Shown: positions 35,141 to 45,112 of the stretch, one piece after another
Layout of the letters: every line of letters begins with the position of its first letter
Position numbering within the stretch: position 1 is the stretch's first letter
Assembly: GCA_947167515.1 (NCBI GenBank)
Contig: CAMVIM010000004.1
Location: forward strand, 62,001-126,000
Reading direction: 5' to 3'
Source: an uncultured Prevotellaceae bacterium
GTDB lineage: Bacteria > Bacteroidota > Bacteroidia > Bacteroidales > Bacteroidaceae
Length of the DNA: 64,000 bases
Notes under the pieces: model-generated
Databases searched by the model: none
Told to the model about the DNA's origin: nothing
What the model saw: only the letters and a program-made list of their open reading frames with translations
Made by a program: the position numbers and the translations under genes

Positions 35141-37054
35141 ATGGAAGTAAAACAGCAACTGGAATTTTTCAGCCAACTGACCGATGCCTACAACCTTGAC
35201 CGCATGAGGCAATCGGTCGACAACCTACAACAGAAGATGAAGAACAAGACCCTTCATCTGGCTGTGGTGGGCGAATTTTCCAGTGGCAAGAGCACTTTCA
35301 TCAATGCTCTGATAGGACGGCGCATCCTGAAAGAGGCAGTCATGCCCACCACCGCCTGCGCCACCTACATCAGCCAAGGGACGGGGGCTCTCTGCATCTC
35401 GGTTGAATTTGCCGACAAGAAGTTCCATGTGAAGGAAGGGAGCTTCACTCCGCTCCTGTCCTACTTGCAGCAACGCTATGGCCTTCAGCCCATGGGCACA
35501 CAGGAATTGATAGATACACTCACCTCCGACCAGACGGTGGCACGCGATGTAAAGGTGATGCACCTCGCCATTCCCCACATCTCCCTGCCTGAGCATGTGG
35601 TCATTATCGACACCCCAGGCTTCAACCCTGGCGATGTGTCGGTGCAGAACCACTTTGAGGTGACCAAACGTGTAGTGACCACCGAAGCTGATGCAGCATT
35701 GGTGCTGATGCCGTCAGACCAACCCTTCTCCAACTCGTTGCGAGTCTTCATGCACGACTATCTGAACAAGTACCTGCATCGTTGCGTGTTTGTGCTCACC
35801 ATGGGCGACCATAAGACCCCCGATGACCGCCAACTGCTGCTGAACTATGTAAAAGGAAGGCTGCACAAGGACTTCAAAATGGAAACCGCAAAGGTTTTTT
35901 GCGAAAGTGCCATCACCACCCTCCCCGTGGTCAGAATACCCGATTGCATGAAGGCGGAGTGGACATACTGGCAAGAGGAATTCGTAGCATTCAAGACTAA
36001 GACGTGGAACTTGCTCCTGCGAAATAAAGAGGTCATCCTCTCCGAACATCTGCACAATCTGACCCTCGACCTTGTCCACCAACTTCAAGGTGCTTTGTCC
36101 GACAAGCAAGCCTCCTACGAGCTACAAAAGACCCAACTGGAGAATAGCCGCATCGAACACATCGAGTCGCTCACCTCGCAACTCTCCACTTTGGCCAAAC
36201 AACAGATTGACAAGGTGATGAAGAAACTGACCGACACTGAGGTGGAGGAAATGACGCAGGCGAGGGATGCCTGCAAGGCATTAGCGGTCAGCAAACTGAA
36301 TAGAAGAAACGCCTTCCAGTTCCACACCGTAGTGGAACCCGTCGTGGCAGACTCAGCACGGGCTGGGGTGAAAAGCGCACTGGTCACCATCAACGAGATG
36401 ATTTCCAAGCAGGTGAAATCGGCGGTCAGCCAGCAACTCGCAGAGATGCGGAATGAGTTCAACCGACATTATTCCATCTTCTCCTCCCTGCGACGCAAGG
36501 CCAAAGAGTTCAATCTCCCCATCGAAGAGATAGAACTGCCTGACATGGCCTTCAGTTCCACCAACAAACTGGTCTCCACCACCAATTCTGACGGAGGAGG
36601 CAAAATTCTGGGCGGCATGGCTGGAGGAGCAGCGGCAGGAGCAGCGGTTGGTTCCGTCATTCCCGTGATTGGCACGGGGGTGGGAGCCATCATTGGAGGT
36701 ATTGCAGGAGCCATCTTCGGAGGAAAGAAAAGCGAAAAACTGGAAGACGACGCTTTCCCCACCGTGACCAGCACCATGCTGAGCGAGATAGACGCTCACT
36801 TCCTGGCTGCGCGCACAGAAATAGAGAAGAAAATAAACGAACGACGACAGAACATCCACCAAGCCATTGAGCAGTATGCCCACAACCACGTGACAGAATA
36901 CGGGGAGGCCGTGGAGAACCTTATTCGCCAGCAAGAAAAAAACATCTTGCAGATACAGCAGCAAATCGACAGCCTCAAGCAGCAAGTCCGCCTGCTGGAA
37001 GATATCAAGGATGAAACTACCTACACCCTTATCAGACTAAAAGAGAAACAATAA
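35141..37054 (+). CDS. Dynamin-like GTPase A
   Basis: A 637-residue bacterial dynamin family protein. G1 is GEFSSGKST (44-52), G2 Thr in PTTA (70-72), G3 DTPG (157-160), and G4 is the atypical TMGD (220-223). Helical stalk segments follow (~290-480), then a Gly/Ala-rich hydrophobic hairpin with GG and GxG pairs (~485-528) that could insert in membrane, then a C-terminal coiled coil. Bacterial dynamins fuse or tubulate membranes, and some protect against phage lysis. Twenty bp separate it from GTPase B. Confidence 0.88.
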   Translation: MEVKQQLEFFSQLTDAYNLDRMRQSVDNLQQKMKNKTLHLAVVGEFSSGKSTFINALIGRRILKEAVMPTTACATYISQGTGALCISVEFADKKFHVKEGSFTPLLSYLQQRYGLQPMGTQELIDTLTSDQTVARDVKVMHLAIPHISLPEHVVIIDTPGFNPGDVSVQNHFEVTKRVVTTEADAALVLMPSDQPFSNSLRVFMHDYLNKYLHRCVFVLTMGDHKTPDDRQLLLNYVKGRLHKDFKMETAKVFCESAITTLPVVRIPDCMKAEWTYWQEEFVAFKTKTWNLLLRNKEVILSEHLHNLTLDLVHQLQGALSDKQASYELQKTQLENSRIEHIESLTSQLSTLAKQQIDKVMKKLTDTEVEEMTQARDACKALAVSKLNRRNAFQFHTVVEPVVADSARAGVKSALVTINEMISKQVKSAVSQQLAEMRNEFNRHYSIFSSLRRKAKEFNLPIEEIELPDMAFSSTNKLVSTTNSDGGGKILGGMAGGAAAGAAVGSVIPVIGTGVGAIIGGIAGAIFGGKKSEKLEDDAFPTVTSTMLSEIDAHFLAARTEIEKKINERRQNIHQAIEQYAHNHVTEYGEAVENLIRQQEKNILQIQQQIDSLKQQVRLLEDIKDETTYTLIRLKEKQ

Positions 37055-37074
37055 CCATCAAATACATATAGACT

Positions 37075-38703
37075 ATGGAAATAGGAACAATCAAAAAACT
37101 CTCTGCACAGTTGGGATGCTCCAACGTGTACGAAAAACTGAACTCACGCATGAAGATGCTTGAGGGTTCCTCCACACGCATCTCCATCACGGGTGGACAT
37201 AGCGGAGGTAAAAGCAGCCTTATCAATGCCCTGCTCGGCACCCACGAAGAAGTGTCGCTCCTGCCCACCTACAAGACCACACGCTTCGTGAGGAAAGGGC
37301 TGAGCTTTACGGACGATGCCGGCATCACCAATACCACGGGTGCCATCCATGTCACGGAGGTGGATTCGGCGTGGATGCAGGCGCAGAAATTGGAGGTGTG
37401 GGAACTAAGCGACCTGGATGTAGAAGGCGAGATGACGCTCATCCAGCTGGGCGAACACTATGCCCACACCGATGTGTGCGTGATGCTCCTCAATGCCATG
37501 ATGCCTTTGAGCCGCACCGAGATGACCAAGATTGAAGCCTTGGAGAAGTTAAGCATTCCCACCCTACTCGTATTCTCGATGGCCGATCGCATGCAAGAGG
37601 GCGATTACCAAGAAGTAGCAAAGTATGTCAAACAGAAGACTTCCTCTTTCCATACGGTGAAAGTGCTGGCTCCAGAAAAGCCCATGCCCGTAGAACAACA
37701 GGCCGAGGAAGTGCGGCACATCATTGACGAACTCCTCGACGAAGCGGGAAGCCAACTCACCTTGCGCACCTCGCTCAAGCGTCTCTTTCTGATGGACGCA
37801 CTCTCCGTGCTGTTCGAAGCCTGCAACCAGAAGTTGGGTGATACGGCGGCACAAGAAGATGCGGAGAAGATGACTGCCGAGAAACTGTCCAAACTGTCTG
37901 ACATGACCACTGTCTGGCTCCGTCTGCAAGCCGCACTCAACCAGCGCAAGAACGAGACAGCCGAGAAAATCAGGACCCAACTTGAAAAGAAGAAGGCAGA
38001 GACCATCCGCCAACTCAAACACAACGTGGAGATGTGCCAAGACGTCAAGCTTTACTGGGAAAAGGAACTCCCCTACCGTCTGGAGGACGTGGTGCGCATG
38101 TACTCCCAGACAGCCTCTCAGCAAATCAATGCCGATGTGCTCAACACCATCAACTGGCTCAACAGCGAAATCAGAAAGTCGTTCAACAAGAGCCTGAACT
38201 CGCTCCAGCCCATCAGTTGCGAGATTGAGCCAGAGGCTGTGCCTACCACGACTGACGTAGAGATAGCCGACACCAAGAAGATGCGTCTCGTGGCACGTAT
38301 CGGCACCGCCGTCACCGTCATCGCTGCAGGCACCATGTGCGCCACAATGGGTGTGGGCGGCATCGTCATGGCCACAGGCATGATGGCCGGCATCGGTGCC
38401 GAGTTCCTGATGAACCGCAAGCAGAACGAGTCAAAGGAGCGAGTGCAGGAACTCATTCCACAGATGGTGACTCAAGCACAGCAGAAACTCGTCATCACCG
38501 TGTCCGACCACCTGAACAACGCCTACAACGACCTCATCAAGAACCTGCAGTCCTATCAAGACCAATGGATTGAAGAAGCCAAACAGTCCATTGAGAAAGA
38601 AAAGCAGATTGCCCTCTACAACCATCAGGTGGAGCAGAAGAAATGGGATGAATGCATGCAGGAAATCAACAACCTAAGCGCAGAACTCATGAACAATGAA
38701 TAA
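37075..38703 (+). CDS. Dynamin-like GTPase B, divergent
   Basis: A 542-residue protein with a P-loop GGHSGGKSS (40-48), then LPTYKTTR as a possible G2. G3 is not a clear DxxG (DLDVEG), and G4 may be SMAD in VFSMADRM. Coiled-coil segments flank two hydrophobic helices at ~403-447 (GTAVTVIAAGTMCATMGVGG). The weaker motifs suggest a non-catalytic or regulatory partner of A and C, as in paired bacterial dynamins. No close family could be recalled. Confidence 0.8.
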   Translation: MEIGTIKKLSAQLGCSNVYEKLNSRMKMLEGSSTRISITGGHSGGKSSLINALLGTHEEVSLLPTYKTTRFVRKGLSFTDDAGITNTTGAIHVTEVDSAWMQAQKLEVWELSDLDVEGEMTLIQLGEHYAHTDVCVMLLNAMMPLSRTEMTKIEALEKLSIPTLLVFSMADRMQEGDYQEVAKYVKQKTSSFHTVKVLAPEKPMPVEQQAEEVRHIIDELLDEAGSQLTLRTSLKRLFLMDALSVLFEACNQKLGDTAAQEDAEKMTAEKLSKLSDMTTVWLRLQAALNQRKNETAEKIRTQLEKKKAETIRQLKHNVEMCQDVKLYWEKELPYRLEDVVRMYSQTASQQINADVLNTINWLNSEIRKSFNKSLNSLQPISCEIEPEAVPTTTDVEIADTKKMRLVARIGTAVTVIAAGTMCATMGVGGIVMATGMMAGIGAEFLMNRKQNESKERVQELIPQMVTQAQQKLVITVSDHLNNAYNDLIKNLQSYQDQWIEEAKQSIEKEKQIALYNHQVEQKKWDECMQEINNLSAELMNNE

Positions 38704-38753
38704 TAGATTTTATCTGAACTTTATAATCACTTTATAACTAATACCCCAAAACT

Positions 38754-40766
38754 ATGTTTACACCAGAAAAATTCAAAGAGACCTCTGCCCATCTTTCCAA
38801 CATGGTGGGCAAACAGTACAATGTAACCTCAGCATCAGGCTACGACGACGTAAAGTTGGGTGAGAAGCCCTCCGCCATGCTGACCGACGTAAAGAGGCGG
38901 CTGGAAGAAGGCAGCCTGCGCGTACTCGTCATGGGAAAATTCTCCAGCGGTAAATCCACCTTCCTCAATGCCATGATGGGCAAGATGCTGCTGCCAGCCA
39001 AACCCAAACCCACCACGGCCATCATTGGCGAGATACAGTATGCCGACGAGGCGGGTGCCACCCTCTATCCCAAGAAAAAGACGGGCAAAAAACCTTTTGA
39101 CATCAAGATTGAGGATCTTGAAAAGTACATCGTTATCGACCATGAGGCAGCCAATCAAGGCGGAGAACCCAAGGAAACTCCCTATGAAAAGATTGTCATC
39201 CGATACCCTCTCCACATCTGCAAGATGGGCATTGACTTTGTCGATTCTCCCGGACTCGACGACCCCACCTGCCACGATGCCATTACCCTTAATTACCTGC
39301 CCACAGCCGATGCCATCGTCTATTGCATGAACTCGCAAATGGCCTTCAGTGCCAGAGACAAGGCAGAAATAGAACACCTGCGCTCCCTGGGTTACAAGTC
39401 CATCATCTTCGTGTTCACCTATTTCGACCTGCTCGAAATGAACGACCAGATGTCAGGCAAGCACGATGCCGAAGACGCCCGTCGCCACTACACCAACGTA
39501 CTGGCACCCTACACCGACCTCGGCAGCGAGGGTATCTTCTTCGTCGGCTCCTTGCCAGCTCTGATGGGTAAAATCAAGAAAGACAACTCCATGCTCGAAT
39601 CGAGCCACCTCCCTGCCATGGAGAAGAAATTGGAACAAATCCTCTTCAACGAGCGCGGACGCCTCAAACTCATCAAGGCTCTTTATTCAGTGAAGAAGGT
39701 GAACCGCGAGACAGGCCGCTTCCTCTCCGACCGCCTGGAAATCCTGCGCCAAGACCAATCTACCCTGGCAGGCAAACTGAACGTGGCACAGCAGAACCTC
39801 AACAAGGCCAAAGAGAAAGCCACCCTTATCTCTGCCAACTTCGCAGAAGGAGCCAACACGCTGGTCAGCGGTATCAACGACCGCGCACGAGCCTACTTCA
39901 ACACCGAAGTCATCCCCCACATCAGCGAGTGGGTCAACGAGTTCAAACCTGCCGAGGATGAGGGAATTTCCATGTGGCATCCGAAGAAAACCGGTAAAAT
40001 ATTCTCCGAGGCATGCCTCAAGTTCTTCCAAACCAAACTCGAAACCTCCATCAGTGCTTGGTGTACCGAAGAACTGGTGCCACAGTATATCGAGCCGAAA
40101 CTCAAGGAACTTGCCGAACAACAAAACACCAGCCTCGCCGCGCTGGAAAATGACCTGAAGAACGTGCGTGGCAACCTCTCCATGTCCATCCTCACCGACG
40201 AACCCGAAGAAATCAGCGGCACCAACCGCATCCTCTCCGCTATCGCCGGAGTACTGCTGCTCAATCCCGCTGCAGCCATCAACGGAGGTGCCATGGGCTG
40301 GGATGGACTGCTGCCCACACTCGTCACCACTATCATCACCAACATCATCCTCTACATCGTGGCCTACTTCACCGGCCCCATCGGCTGGACAGCCATCATC
40401 CTTGCCAACATCGCCGTCTTTTTTGTCGGCAATGTCATCGGTATAAGCAGCATCGAGGATAAAGCCAAGAAGAAGATTGCTGAGACGATCAAGCAGGAAA
40501 TCACCAAGCACCAAGAAGAGTTCGTGGGCAACATCACCTCGTCCATCGGTGAAATCGTCAACAAACTCAAAGTGGCTGTCGATGCCGAAATCAACAAGCC
40601 CGTCAACCAGTACCAGCAACTCCTCGACGAGGCTCAAAAAGACATCAACGCCGAGGGCAAGACCATTGAGCAGCAAATCTGTATGAAGAGTGCCATGCTG
40701 AAAGACAATGGCAGCATTGCCGACGAACTGGAAGACTTCGGCCACGACATCAACATCAATCTATAG
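38754..40766 (+). CDS. Dynamin-like GTPase C
   Basis: A 670-residue protein with G1 GKFSSGKST (61-69), G2 in KPTTA (86-89), G3 DSPG (164-167) and G4 TYFD (222-225). Long helices follow, then a hydrophobic region at ~492-562 with two or three membrane passes (ILYIVAYFTGPIGWTAIILA), then a coiled coil to the end. It is the last gene of the operon; a strong hairpin follows at 40792-40833. Three different dynamin-like proteins in one operon is unusual. Confidence 0.88.
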   Translation: MFTPEKFKETSAHLSNMVGKQYNVTSASGYDDVKLGEKPSAMLTDVKRRLEEGSLRVLVMGKFSSGKSTFLNAMMGKMLLPAKPKPTTAIIGEIQYADEAGATLYPKKKTGKKPFDIKIEDLEKYIVIDHEAANQGGEPKETPYEKIVIRYPLHICKMGIDFVDSPGLDDPTCHDAITLNYLPTADAIVYCMNSQMAFSARDKAEIEHLRSLGYKSIIFVFTYFDLLEMNDQMSGKHDAEDARRHYTNVLAPYTDLGSEGIFFVGSLPALMGKIKKDNSMLESSHLPAMEKKLEQILFNERGRLKLIKALYSVKKVNRETGRFLSDRLEILRQDQSTLAGKLNVAQQNLNKAKEKATLISANFAEGANTLVSGINDRARAYFNTEVIPHISEWVNEFKPAEDEGISMWHPKKTGKIFSEACLKFFQTKLETSISAWCTEELVPQYIEPKLKELAEQQNTSLAALENDLKNVRGNLSMSILTDEPEEISGTNRILSAIAGVLLLNPAAAINGGAMGWDGLLPTLVTTIITNIILYIVAYFTGPIGWTAIILANIAVFFVGNVIGISSIEDKAKKKIAETIKQEITKHQEEFVGNITSSIGEIVNKLKVAVDAEINKPVNQYQQLLDEAQKDINAEGKTIEQQICMKSAMLKDNGSIADELEDFGHDININL

Positions 40767-40791
40767 GACAACGCCTGTTTCAACAAACAGA

Positions 40792-40833
40792 GATTGCGGC
40801 AAGCTACAGAACCTTCGGCAGCTTGCCGCAATT
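40792..40833 (+). terminator. Terminator of the dynamin operon
   Basis: The stem GATTGCGGCAAGCT / AGCTTGCCGCAAT encloses a 14-nt loop, followed by TTCTT. It lies 25 bp after the GTPase C stop. Its GCGGCAAG/CTTGCCGC core resembles hairpins in the MITE-like elements at 49741 and 57921. Confidence 0.7.
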
Positions 40834-40891
40834 TCTTACACCGAATTCACTTTAATTCACTTTCGTTCACATCTATTTCACGTAAAAGTCG

Positions 40892-40899
40892 TACCTTTG
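40892..40899 (+). promoter_or_regulatory. Promoter -7 box for rnhA
   Basis: TACCTTTG, 20 bp before the ATG at 40920; it excludes a longer reading frame starting at 40794. Confidence 0.65.
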
Positions 40900-40919
40900 C
40901 CACCAAGAATCAAAAACGC

Positions 40920-41618
40920 ATGGCAAAACAAAAGTTTTATGTAGTGTGGAATGGTGCCGAAGATGGGGTCTACACCTCATGGGAGGCATGCAAAGAGGCT
41001 GTAGAAGGCTTCCCAGGGGCAAAGTACAAGGCCTTCAAAACGGAAACCGAAGCTGAAGAGGCGTTCGAGATGGGGTATGAGGCGTGGAAAGAGCATGAGA
41101 AGGAATTAGGAATGAGGAATGAGGAATTAGGAATTGGTACTAATTCAGCAACAGAACGCACCATTCCCAAATCCTCGGAATCCATTTCTCATTCCTCATT
41201 CCTAATTCCTAATTCTTCCGAAGCCATTGCCGTCGATGCCGCATGTTCGGGCAATCCCGGCAAGATGGAGTACCGAGGAGTGTATCTGCGTACCGGCAAG
41301 GAGATATTCCATTATGGACCTGTGTGGGGCACCAACAACATCGGGGAGTTCCTCGCCATCGTGCACGGCTTGGCGTTGCTGAAACAGAAAGGGTTGCACA
41401 CCATGCCCATCTACAGCGACAGCGTGAACGCCCAACTGTGGGTGAAGCGGAAAAAGTGCAAGACCACCTTGGAACGGAACGAAAAGACAGAAGAACTGTA
41501 CCGGGTCATCGAACGGGCAGAGAAGTGGCTGCGCGAAAACACCTACCAAAACCCCATCATCAAGTGGCCCACAGAGGAATGGGGCGAGATACCTGCAGAT
41601 TTTGGACGAAAACACTAA
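40920..41618 (+). CDS. rnhA: Ribonuclease HI with N-terminal viroplasmin-like domain
   Basis: A 232-residue protein. Residues 1-50 (KFYVVWNGAEDGVYTSWEAC) are the small hybrid-binding viroplasmin domain. Residues ~102-232 are the RNase H fold with acidic residues in AIAVDAACSG, NIGEFLAI, YSDSVNA and IPADF. It removes RNA from RNA-DNA hybrids. The linker (61-100) is wholly derived from an inverted repeat of GGAATTAGGAATGAGG type. The frame is kept through both arms. Confidence 0.93.
   Translation: MAKQKFYVVWNGAEDGVYTSWEACKEAVEGFPGAKYKAFKTETEAEEAFEMGYEAWKEHEKELGMRNEELGIGTNSATERTIPKSSESISHSSFLIPNSSEAIAVDAACSGNPGKMEYRGVYLRTGKEIFHYGPVWGTNNIGEFLAIVHGLALLKQKGLHTMPIYSDSVNAQLWVKRKKCKTTLERNEKTEELYRVIERAEKWLRENTYQNPIIKWPTEEWGEIPADFGRKH
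41100..41216. repeat. Repeat family C inverted pair inside rnhA
   Basis: The arm AAGGAATTAGGAATGAGGAA and on to 41135 is inverted at 41181-41216, with a 45-bp loop. It encodes KELGMRNEELGIG on one side and SHSSFLIPNSSE on the other. Related single strands occur at 41624-41650 and 45041-45110. Confidence 0.9.
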
Positions 41619-41658
41619 AAAAATTCCAACTCCTAATTCCTAACTCCTAACTTTTCAC

Positions 41659-41666
41659 TATCTTTG
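41659..41666 (+). promoter_or_regulatory. Promoter -7 box for the saccharopine-type dehydrogenase gene
   Basis: TATCTTTG, 68 bp before the ATG at 41735. The leader includes a TCAATTATTAATTATCAATTAT repeat at 41706-41728. Confidence 0.6.
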
Positions 41667-41734
41667 TACCCAAATCAAAAAGTATCCATTACAAACTCTC
41701 TATTCTCAATTATTAATTATCAATTATCTGTTAA

Positions 41735-42976
41735 ATGGGAAGAGTTCTTATCATCGGTGCAGGAGGCGTGGCCTCAGTGGCTGCACATAAAGTCGCCCAA
41801 AACAGCGACGTGTTTACTGACATCATGATTGCCAGCCGCACAGAGTCGAAGTGCAAGGCTTTGGCTAAAGCAATAGAGGATAAGGGGCTGGTGCCCAAAG
41901 GTAGCATCAAGACGGCTCATGTAGATGCTGACAACGTGCCAGAACTGGTGGCACTCTTTGGCGAGTTCAAGCCCGACCTCGTGATGAACCTCGCACTGCC
42001 CTATCAGGATTTGACCATCATGGAGGCTTGCTTGCAAAGCGGCGTGAGCTATCTCGACACGGCCAACTACGAGCCAAAGGACGAGGCGCACTTCGAGTAC
42101 TCTTGGCAATGGGCGTTCAAGGAGCGGTTCGAGCAGGCGGGTTTGACTGCCATCCTCGGTTGCGGTTTCGACCCAGGCGTGACCTCCATCTATACGGCCT
42201 ACGCTGCCAAGCATCACTTCGACGAGATTCAGTATCTTGACATCGTCGATTGCAACGCAGGCGACCACCACAAGGCGTTTGCCACTAACTTCAATCCCGA
42301 AATCAACATCCGTGAAATCACCCAGAAGGGACTCTACTGGGAAGATGGCAAGTGGGTGGAAACAGAGCCGCTGGAGATTCACAAGCCGCTGAACTATCCT
42401 GAGATTGGTCCCAAGGAGTCTTATCTCCTCCACCATGAGGAGATAGAGTCATTGGTGAAGAACTACCCCACCATCAAGCGTGCCCGTTTCTGGATGACTT
42501 TTGGCGAACAGTATCTGAAGCATCTTGACGTGATTCAGAACATTGGCATGAGCCGCATCGATGAGATAGAATACACGGCAGAGGCTGCTGATGGCAGTGG
42601 TCCTGTGAAAGTGAAGATTGTGCCCCTGCAATTCTTAAAAGCTGTATTGCCCAACCCACAAGACCTTGGCGAGAACTACGAAGGGCAGACGAGCATTGGT
42701 TGCCGCATCCGGGGCATTAAAGACGGCAAGGAGCGCACCTACTACGTCTATAACAACTGTTCTCACCGTGCTGCTTACGAAGAGACTGGCATGCAGGGCG
42801 TAAGTTACACCACAGGCGTTCCCGCCATGATTGGTGCCATGATGTTCATGAAGGGCATCTGGAAGCGTCCTGGCGTGTGGAACGTTGAGGAGTTCGACCC
42901 CGACCCGTTCATGGAGCAACTGAACAAGCAGGGACTCCCCTGGCACGAGATTTTTGACGGAGATTTGGAATTGTAA
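41735..42976 (+). CDS. Saccharopine dehydrogenase family, likely carboxynorspermidine synthase
   Basis: A 413-residue protein with an N-terminal Rossmann motif ([14 protein letters not shown]), [26 protein letters not shown], and [13 protein letters not shown]. These are the marks of the carboxynorspermidine dehydrogenase group that builds spermidine from aspartate semialdehyde and a diamine. It lies 14 bp before recA, so both probably share a transcript. Confidence 0.9.
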   Translation: MGRVLIIGAGGVASVAAHKVAQNSDVFTDIMIASRTESKCKALAKAIEDKGLVPKGSIKTAHVDADNVPELVALFGEFKPDLVMNLALPYQDLTIMEACLQSGVSYLDTANYEPKDEAHFEYSWQWAFKERFEQAGLTAILGCGFDPGVTSIYTAYAAKHHFDEIQYLDIVDCNAGDHHKAFATNFNPEINIREITQKGLYWEDGKWVETEPLEIHKPLNYPEIGPKESYLLHHEEIESLVKNYPTIKRARFWMTFGEQYLKHLDVIQNIGMSRIDEIEYTAEAADGSGPVKVKIVPLQFLKAVLPNPQDLGENYEGQTSIGCRIRGIKDGKERTYYVYNNCSHRAAYEETGMQGVSYTTGVPAMIGAMMFMKGIWKRPGVWNVEEFDPDPFMEQLNKQGLPWHEIFDGDLEL

Positions 42977-42990
42977 GAAAACTAAAATTT

Positions 42991-44073
42991 ATGGCAAAAG
43001 AAAAGAAAGAAGAGGCGAACTTGACGCCTCAGCAGCAGAAGATGAAAGCACTTCAGGCTGCCATGGAAAAGATAGAAAAGAGTTTTGGCAAGGGCGCCAT
43101 CATGAAGATGGGCGACGAGAACATTGAGCATATCGATGTCATTCCTTCCGGTTCGATTGGACTGAACGCTGCACTCGGCGTGGGCGGCTATCCCAAGGGA
43201 CGCATCATCGAGATTTTCGGTCCCGAATCATCAGGTAAGACCACACTCGCCATTCATGCCATTGCCGAGTGTCAGAAGACAGGCGGTGTGGCAGCATTCA
43301 TCGATGCTGAGCACGCTTTCGACCGTTTCTATGCAGAGAAATTAGGTGTGGATATTGACAACCTCCTCATCAGCCAGCCCGACAACGGCGAACAGGCACT
43401 GGAGATTGCTGACCAGCTCATCCGTTCCAGTGCTGTCGATATCATCGTGATAGACTCAGTGGCAGCCTTGACTCCCAAGGCTGAGATTGAGGGCGACATG
43501 GGTGACAATAAGGTAGGCTTGCATGCCCGACTGATGAGCCAAGCCCTGCGCAAGCTGACCGGCACCATCAACAAGACCAACACCACCTGCATCTTCATCA
43601 ACCAGTTGCGCGAGAAGATTGGTGTGATGTTTGGCAGCCCCGAAACAACCACAGGTGGCAATGCCTTGAAGTTCTATGCCAGTGTTCGCATCGATGTGCG
43701 CAAAGGTGCTGCCATCAAGAATGGTGACGAGATTTTGGGCAACCTGACCAAGGTGAAGATTGTGAAGAACAAAGTGGCTCCCCCCTTCCGTCGCTGCGAG
43801 TTCGACATCATGTATGGCGAAGGCATCAGCAAGAGCGGCGAAATTGTTGATCTCGGTGTAGATGCCGGCATTCTCAAGAAGAGCGGCAGCTGGTACAGCT
43901 ACGGTGAAACCCGCTTGGCACAAGGTCGCGATGCCACCAAGCAGCTCATGATTGACAACCCCGAACTGGCCGAGGAGATTGAAAAGAAAATCATGGCAAA
44001 AATCTCTGGCAGTGATTTCATTCCCTCCTCATCAGATGATGATGAAAACAAAGAAAAAGAGGGAGCAGAATAA
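42991..44073 (+). CDS. recA: Recombinase A
   Basis: A 360-residue protein with Walker [37 protein letters not shown], and the acidic C-terminus ([15 protein letters not shown]). It catalyses homologous strand exchange and triggers SOS. No SOS box was recognised upstream. Ends in a bidirectional terminator. Confidence 0.98.
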   Translation: MAKEKKEEANLTPQQQKMKALQAAMEKIEKSFGKGAIMKMGDENIEHIDVIPSGSIGLNAALGVGGYPKGRIIEIFGPESSGKTTLAIHAIAECQKTGGVAAFIDAEHAFDRFYAEKLGVDIDNLLISQPDNGEQALEIADQLIRSSAVDIIVIDSVAALTPKAEIEGDMGDNKVGLHARLMSQALRKLTGTINKTNTTCIFINQLREKIGVMFGSPETTTGGNALKFYASVRIDVRKGAAIKNGDEILGNLTKVKIVKNKVAPPFRRCEFDIMYGEGISKSGEIVDLGVDAGILKKSGSWYSYGETRLAQGRDATKQLMIDNPELAEEIEKKIMAKISGSDFIPSSSDDDENKEKEGAE

Positions 44074-44105
44074 GCTGAAAAATCACAAATTCACAAATGA
44101 AGAAG

Positions 44106-44139
44106 AAAAAAGTGAAAGGAGGTTCCTTTCACTTTTTTT
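44106..44139. terminator. Bidirectional terminator between recA and the kinase-like gene
   Basis: AAAAAAGTGAAAGG / CCTTTCACTTTTTT forms a stem with a very short loop and T tracts in both directions. It overlaps the stop codon region of the converging kinase-like gene. Confidence 0.88.
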
Positions 44140-45037
44140 CTGGGAAACGGTCATACAGGTGTTCCCACGTTTCCAAGTCTTTCAGTATTTCATTCACGTT
44201 GTTGTAGCGAGCCTCCTTCTTCGCTTTCATACACTTCGCAGCAATCAGTTTCAGGTGGTTGCTGGCACGAGTGGGGTCTTTCTTCCGCACTTCAATAATC
44301 ATACGGATGATTTTGCCGATTTCCCAGATGTCGGTGCGCTGGTCATACTCTTCGCCATGCATCAGTTCTGGCGGAATATTGGTATCGACAATTTCGCCCA
44401 AGGGAAGTTTGTCGTAGGTGGCAGCAGCCAATCCGTTGTTGAGCAGCACGATATCATGGTCGAGGTCAGCCTTCACCAAGATGCAGGCAGGTGTGATGTC
44501 GAGATGGCACATGCCCTTACTGTGCAGAAATCCAACGCCCTTAATCAGTTGCTTCAGCATCTTCAGCGTGGTCTTGCGCTTGAAGTAATATTCTGGCTCC
44601 TGCTTCACGAAGAGGTCGAGCGGAAGTCCAGGAATGAATTCGCTAATCAAGGAATCATCCTCTTCGATGTAGTCGATGAGTTTCACCAGATAGGGACACT
44701 CCGCCATCTTTAATTGCTGGAAGAGTTCCCACTCACGCTTCAGCATTTTCTTGCAGTTAGGATGTGCCACCACGAAGTCCTTGACCATTCGTCTGAGCAC
44801 CAGCGATTTCTCGTTCTCCGAATCATCTTCGAGCGAGAGTCTGAAGCACTCGTTCACATGGCTGGAATTGAGCATCTTGCCCCTTGCCTTGTAGTGTTCA
44901 TCACCAATGCAGAAGTCGGCATGCTGCAAGTTCCCAAGATAGAGAGAATTTTCTCCTGTAAACAGGTGGAAGAACGATGCCAACGCATCTTTCACAGCCA
45001 CGAAGGCGCCTTCCTTACGGATAATCTTTGCTTTCAT
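44129..45037 (-). CDS. Protein kinase-like fold with degraded catalytic residues
   Basis: A 302-residue protein. The kinase layout is visible from ~95: an alphaC-like Glu (KREWELFQQL), a hinge (LISEFIPGLPLDLF), HLD (178-180) for HRD, PELMHGEEYDQRTDIWEIG for the APE-DxWxxG part. The metal-binding Asn expected five residues after the HLD Asp is Cys185, and DFG is replaced by NNG (200-202). It is therefore probably a pseudokinase or an atypical kinase. The N-terminal ~90 residues are unassigned. It has no obvious operon partner; mutS lies upstream on the same strand. Confidence 0.8.
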   Translation of the reverse strand: MKAKIIRKEGAFVAVKDALASFFHLFTGENSLYLGNLQHADFCIGDEHYKARGKMLNSSHVNECFRLSLEDDSENEKSLVLRRMVKDFVVAHPNCKKMLKREWELFQQLKMAECPYLVKLIDYIEEDDSLISEFIPGLPLDLFVKQEPEYYFKRKTTLKMLKQLIKGVGFLHSKGMCHLDITPACILVKADLDHDIVLLNNGLAAATYDKLPLGEIVDTNIPPELMHGEEYDQRTDIWEIGKIIRMIIEVRKKDPTRASNHLKLIAAKCMKAKKEARYNNVNEILKDLETWEHLYDRFPEKK

Positions 45038-45040
45038 GAG

Positions 45041-45110
45041 GTTAGGATAATTAGGAGTTGAGAGTTAGGGGTTAGGAATTAGAAGTTAGGAATTGAGAGG
45101 TTAGGGTTAT
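45041..45110. repeat. Repeat family C between mutS and the kinase-like gene
   Basis: A run of TTAGGAGTTGAGAGTTAGGG-type imperfect 10-14-bp units fills the gap between the mutS stop and the start of the kinase-like gene. The same unit type makes the rnhA linker at 41100-41216. Confidence 0.8.
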
Positions 45111-45112
45111 AG

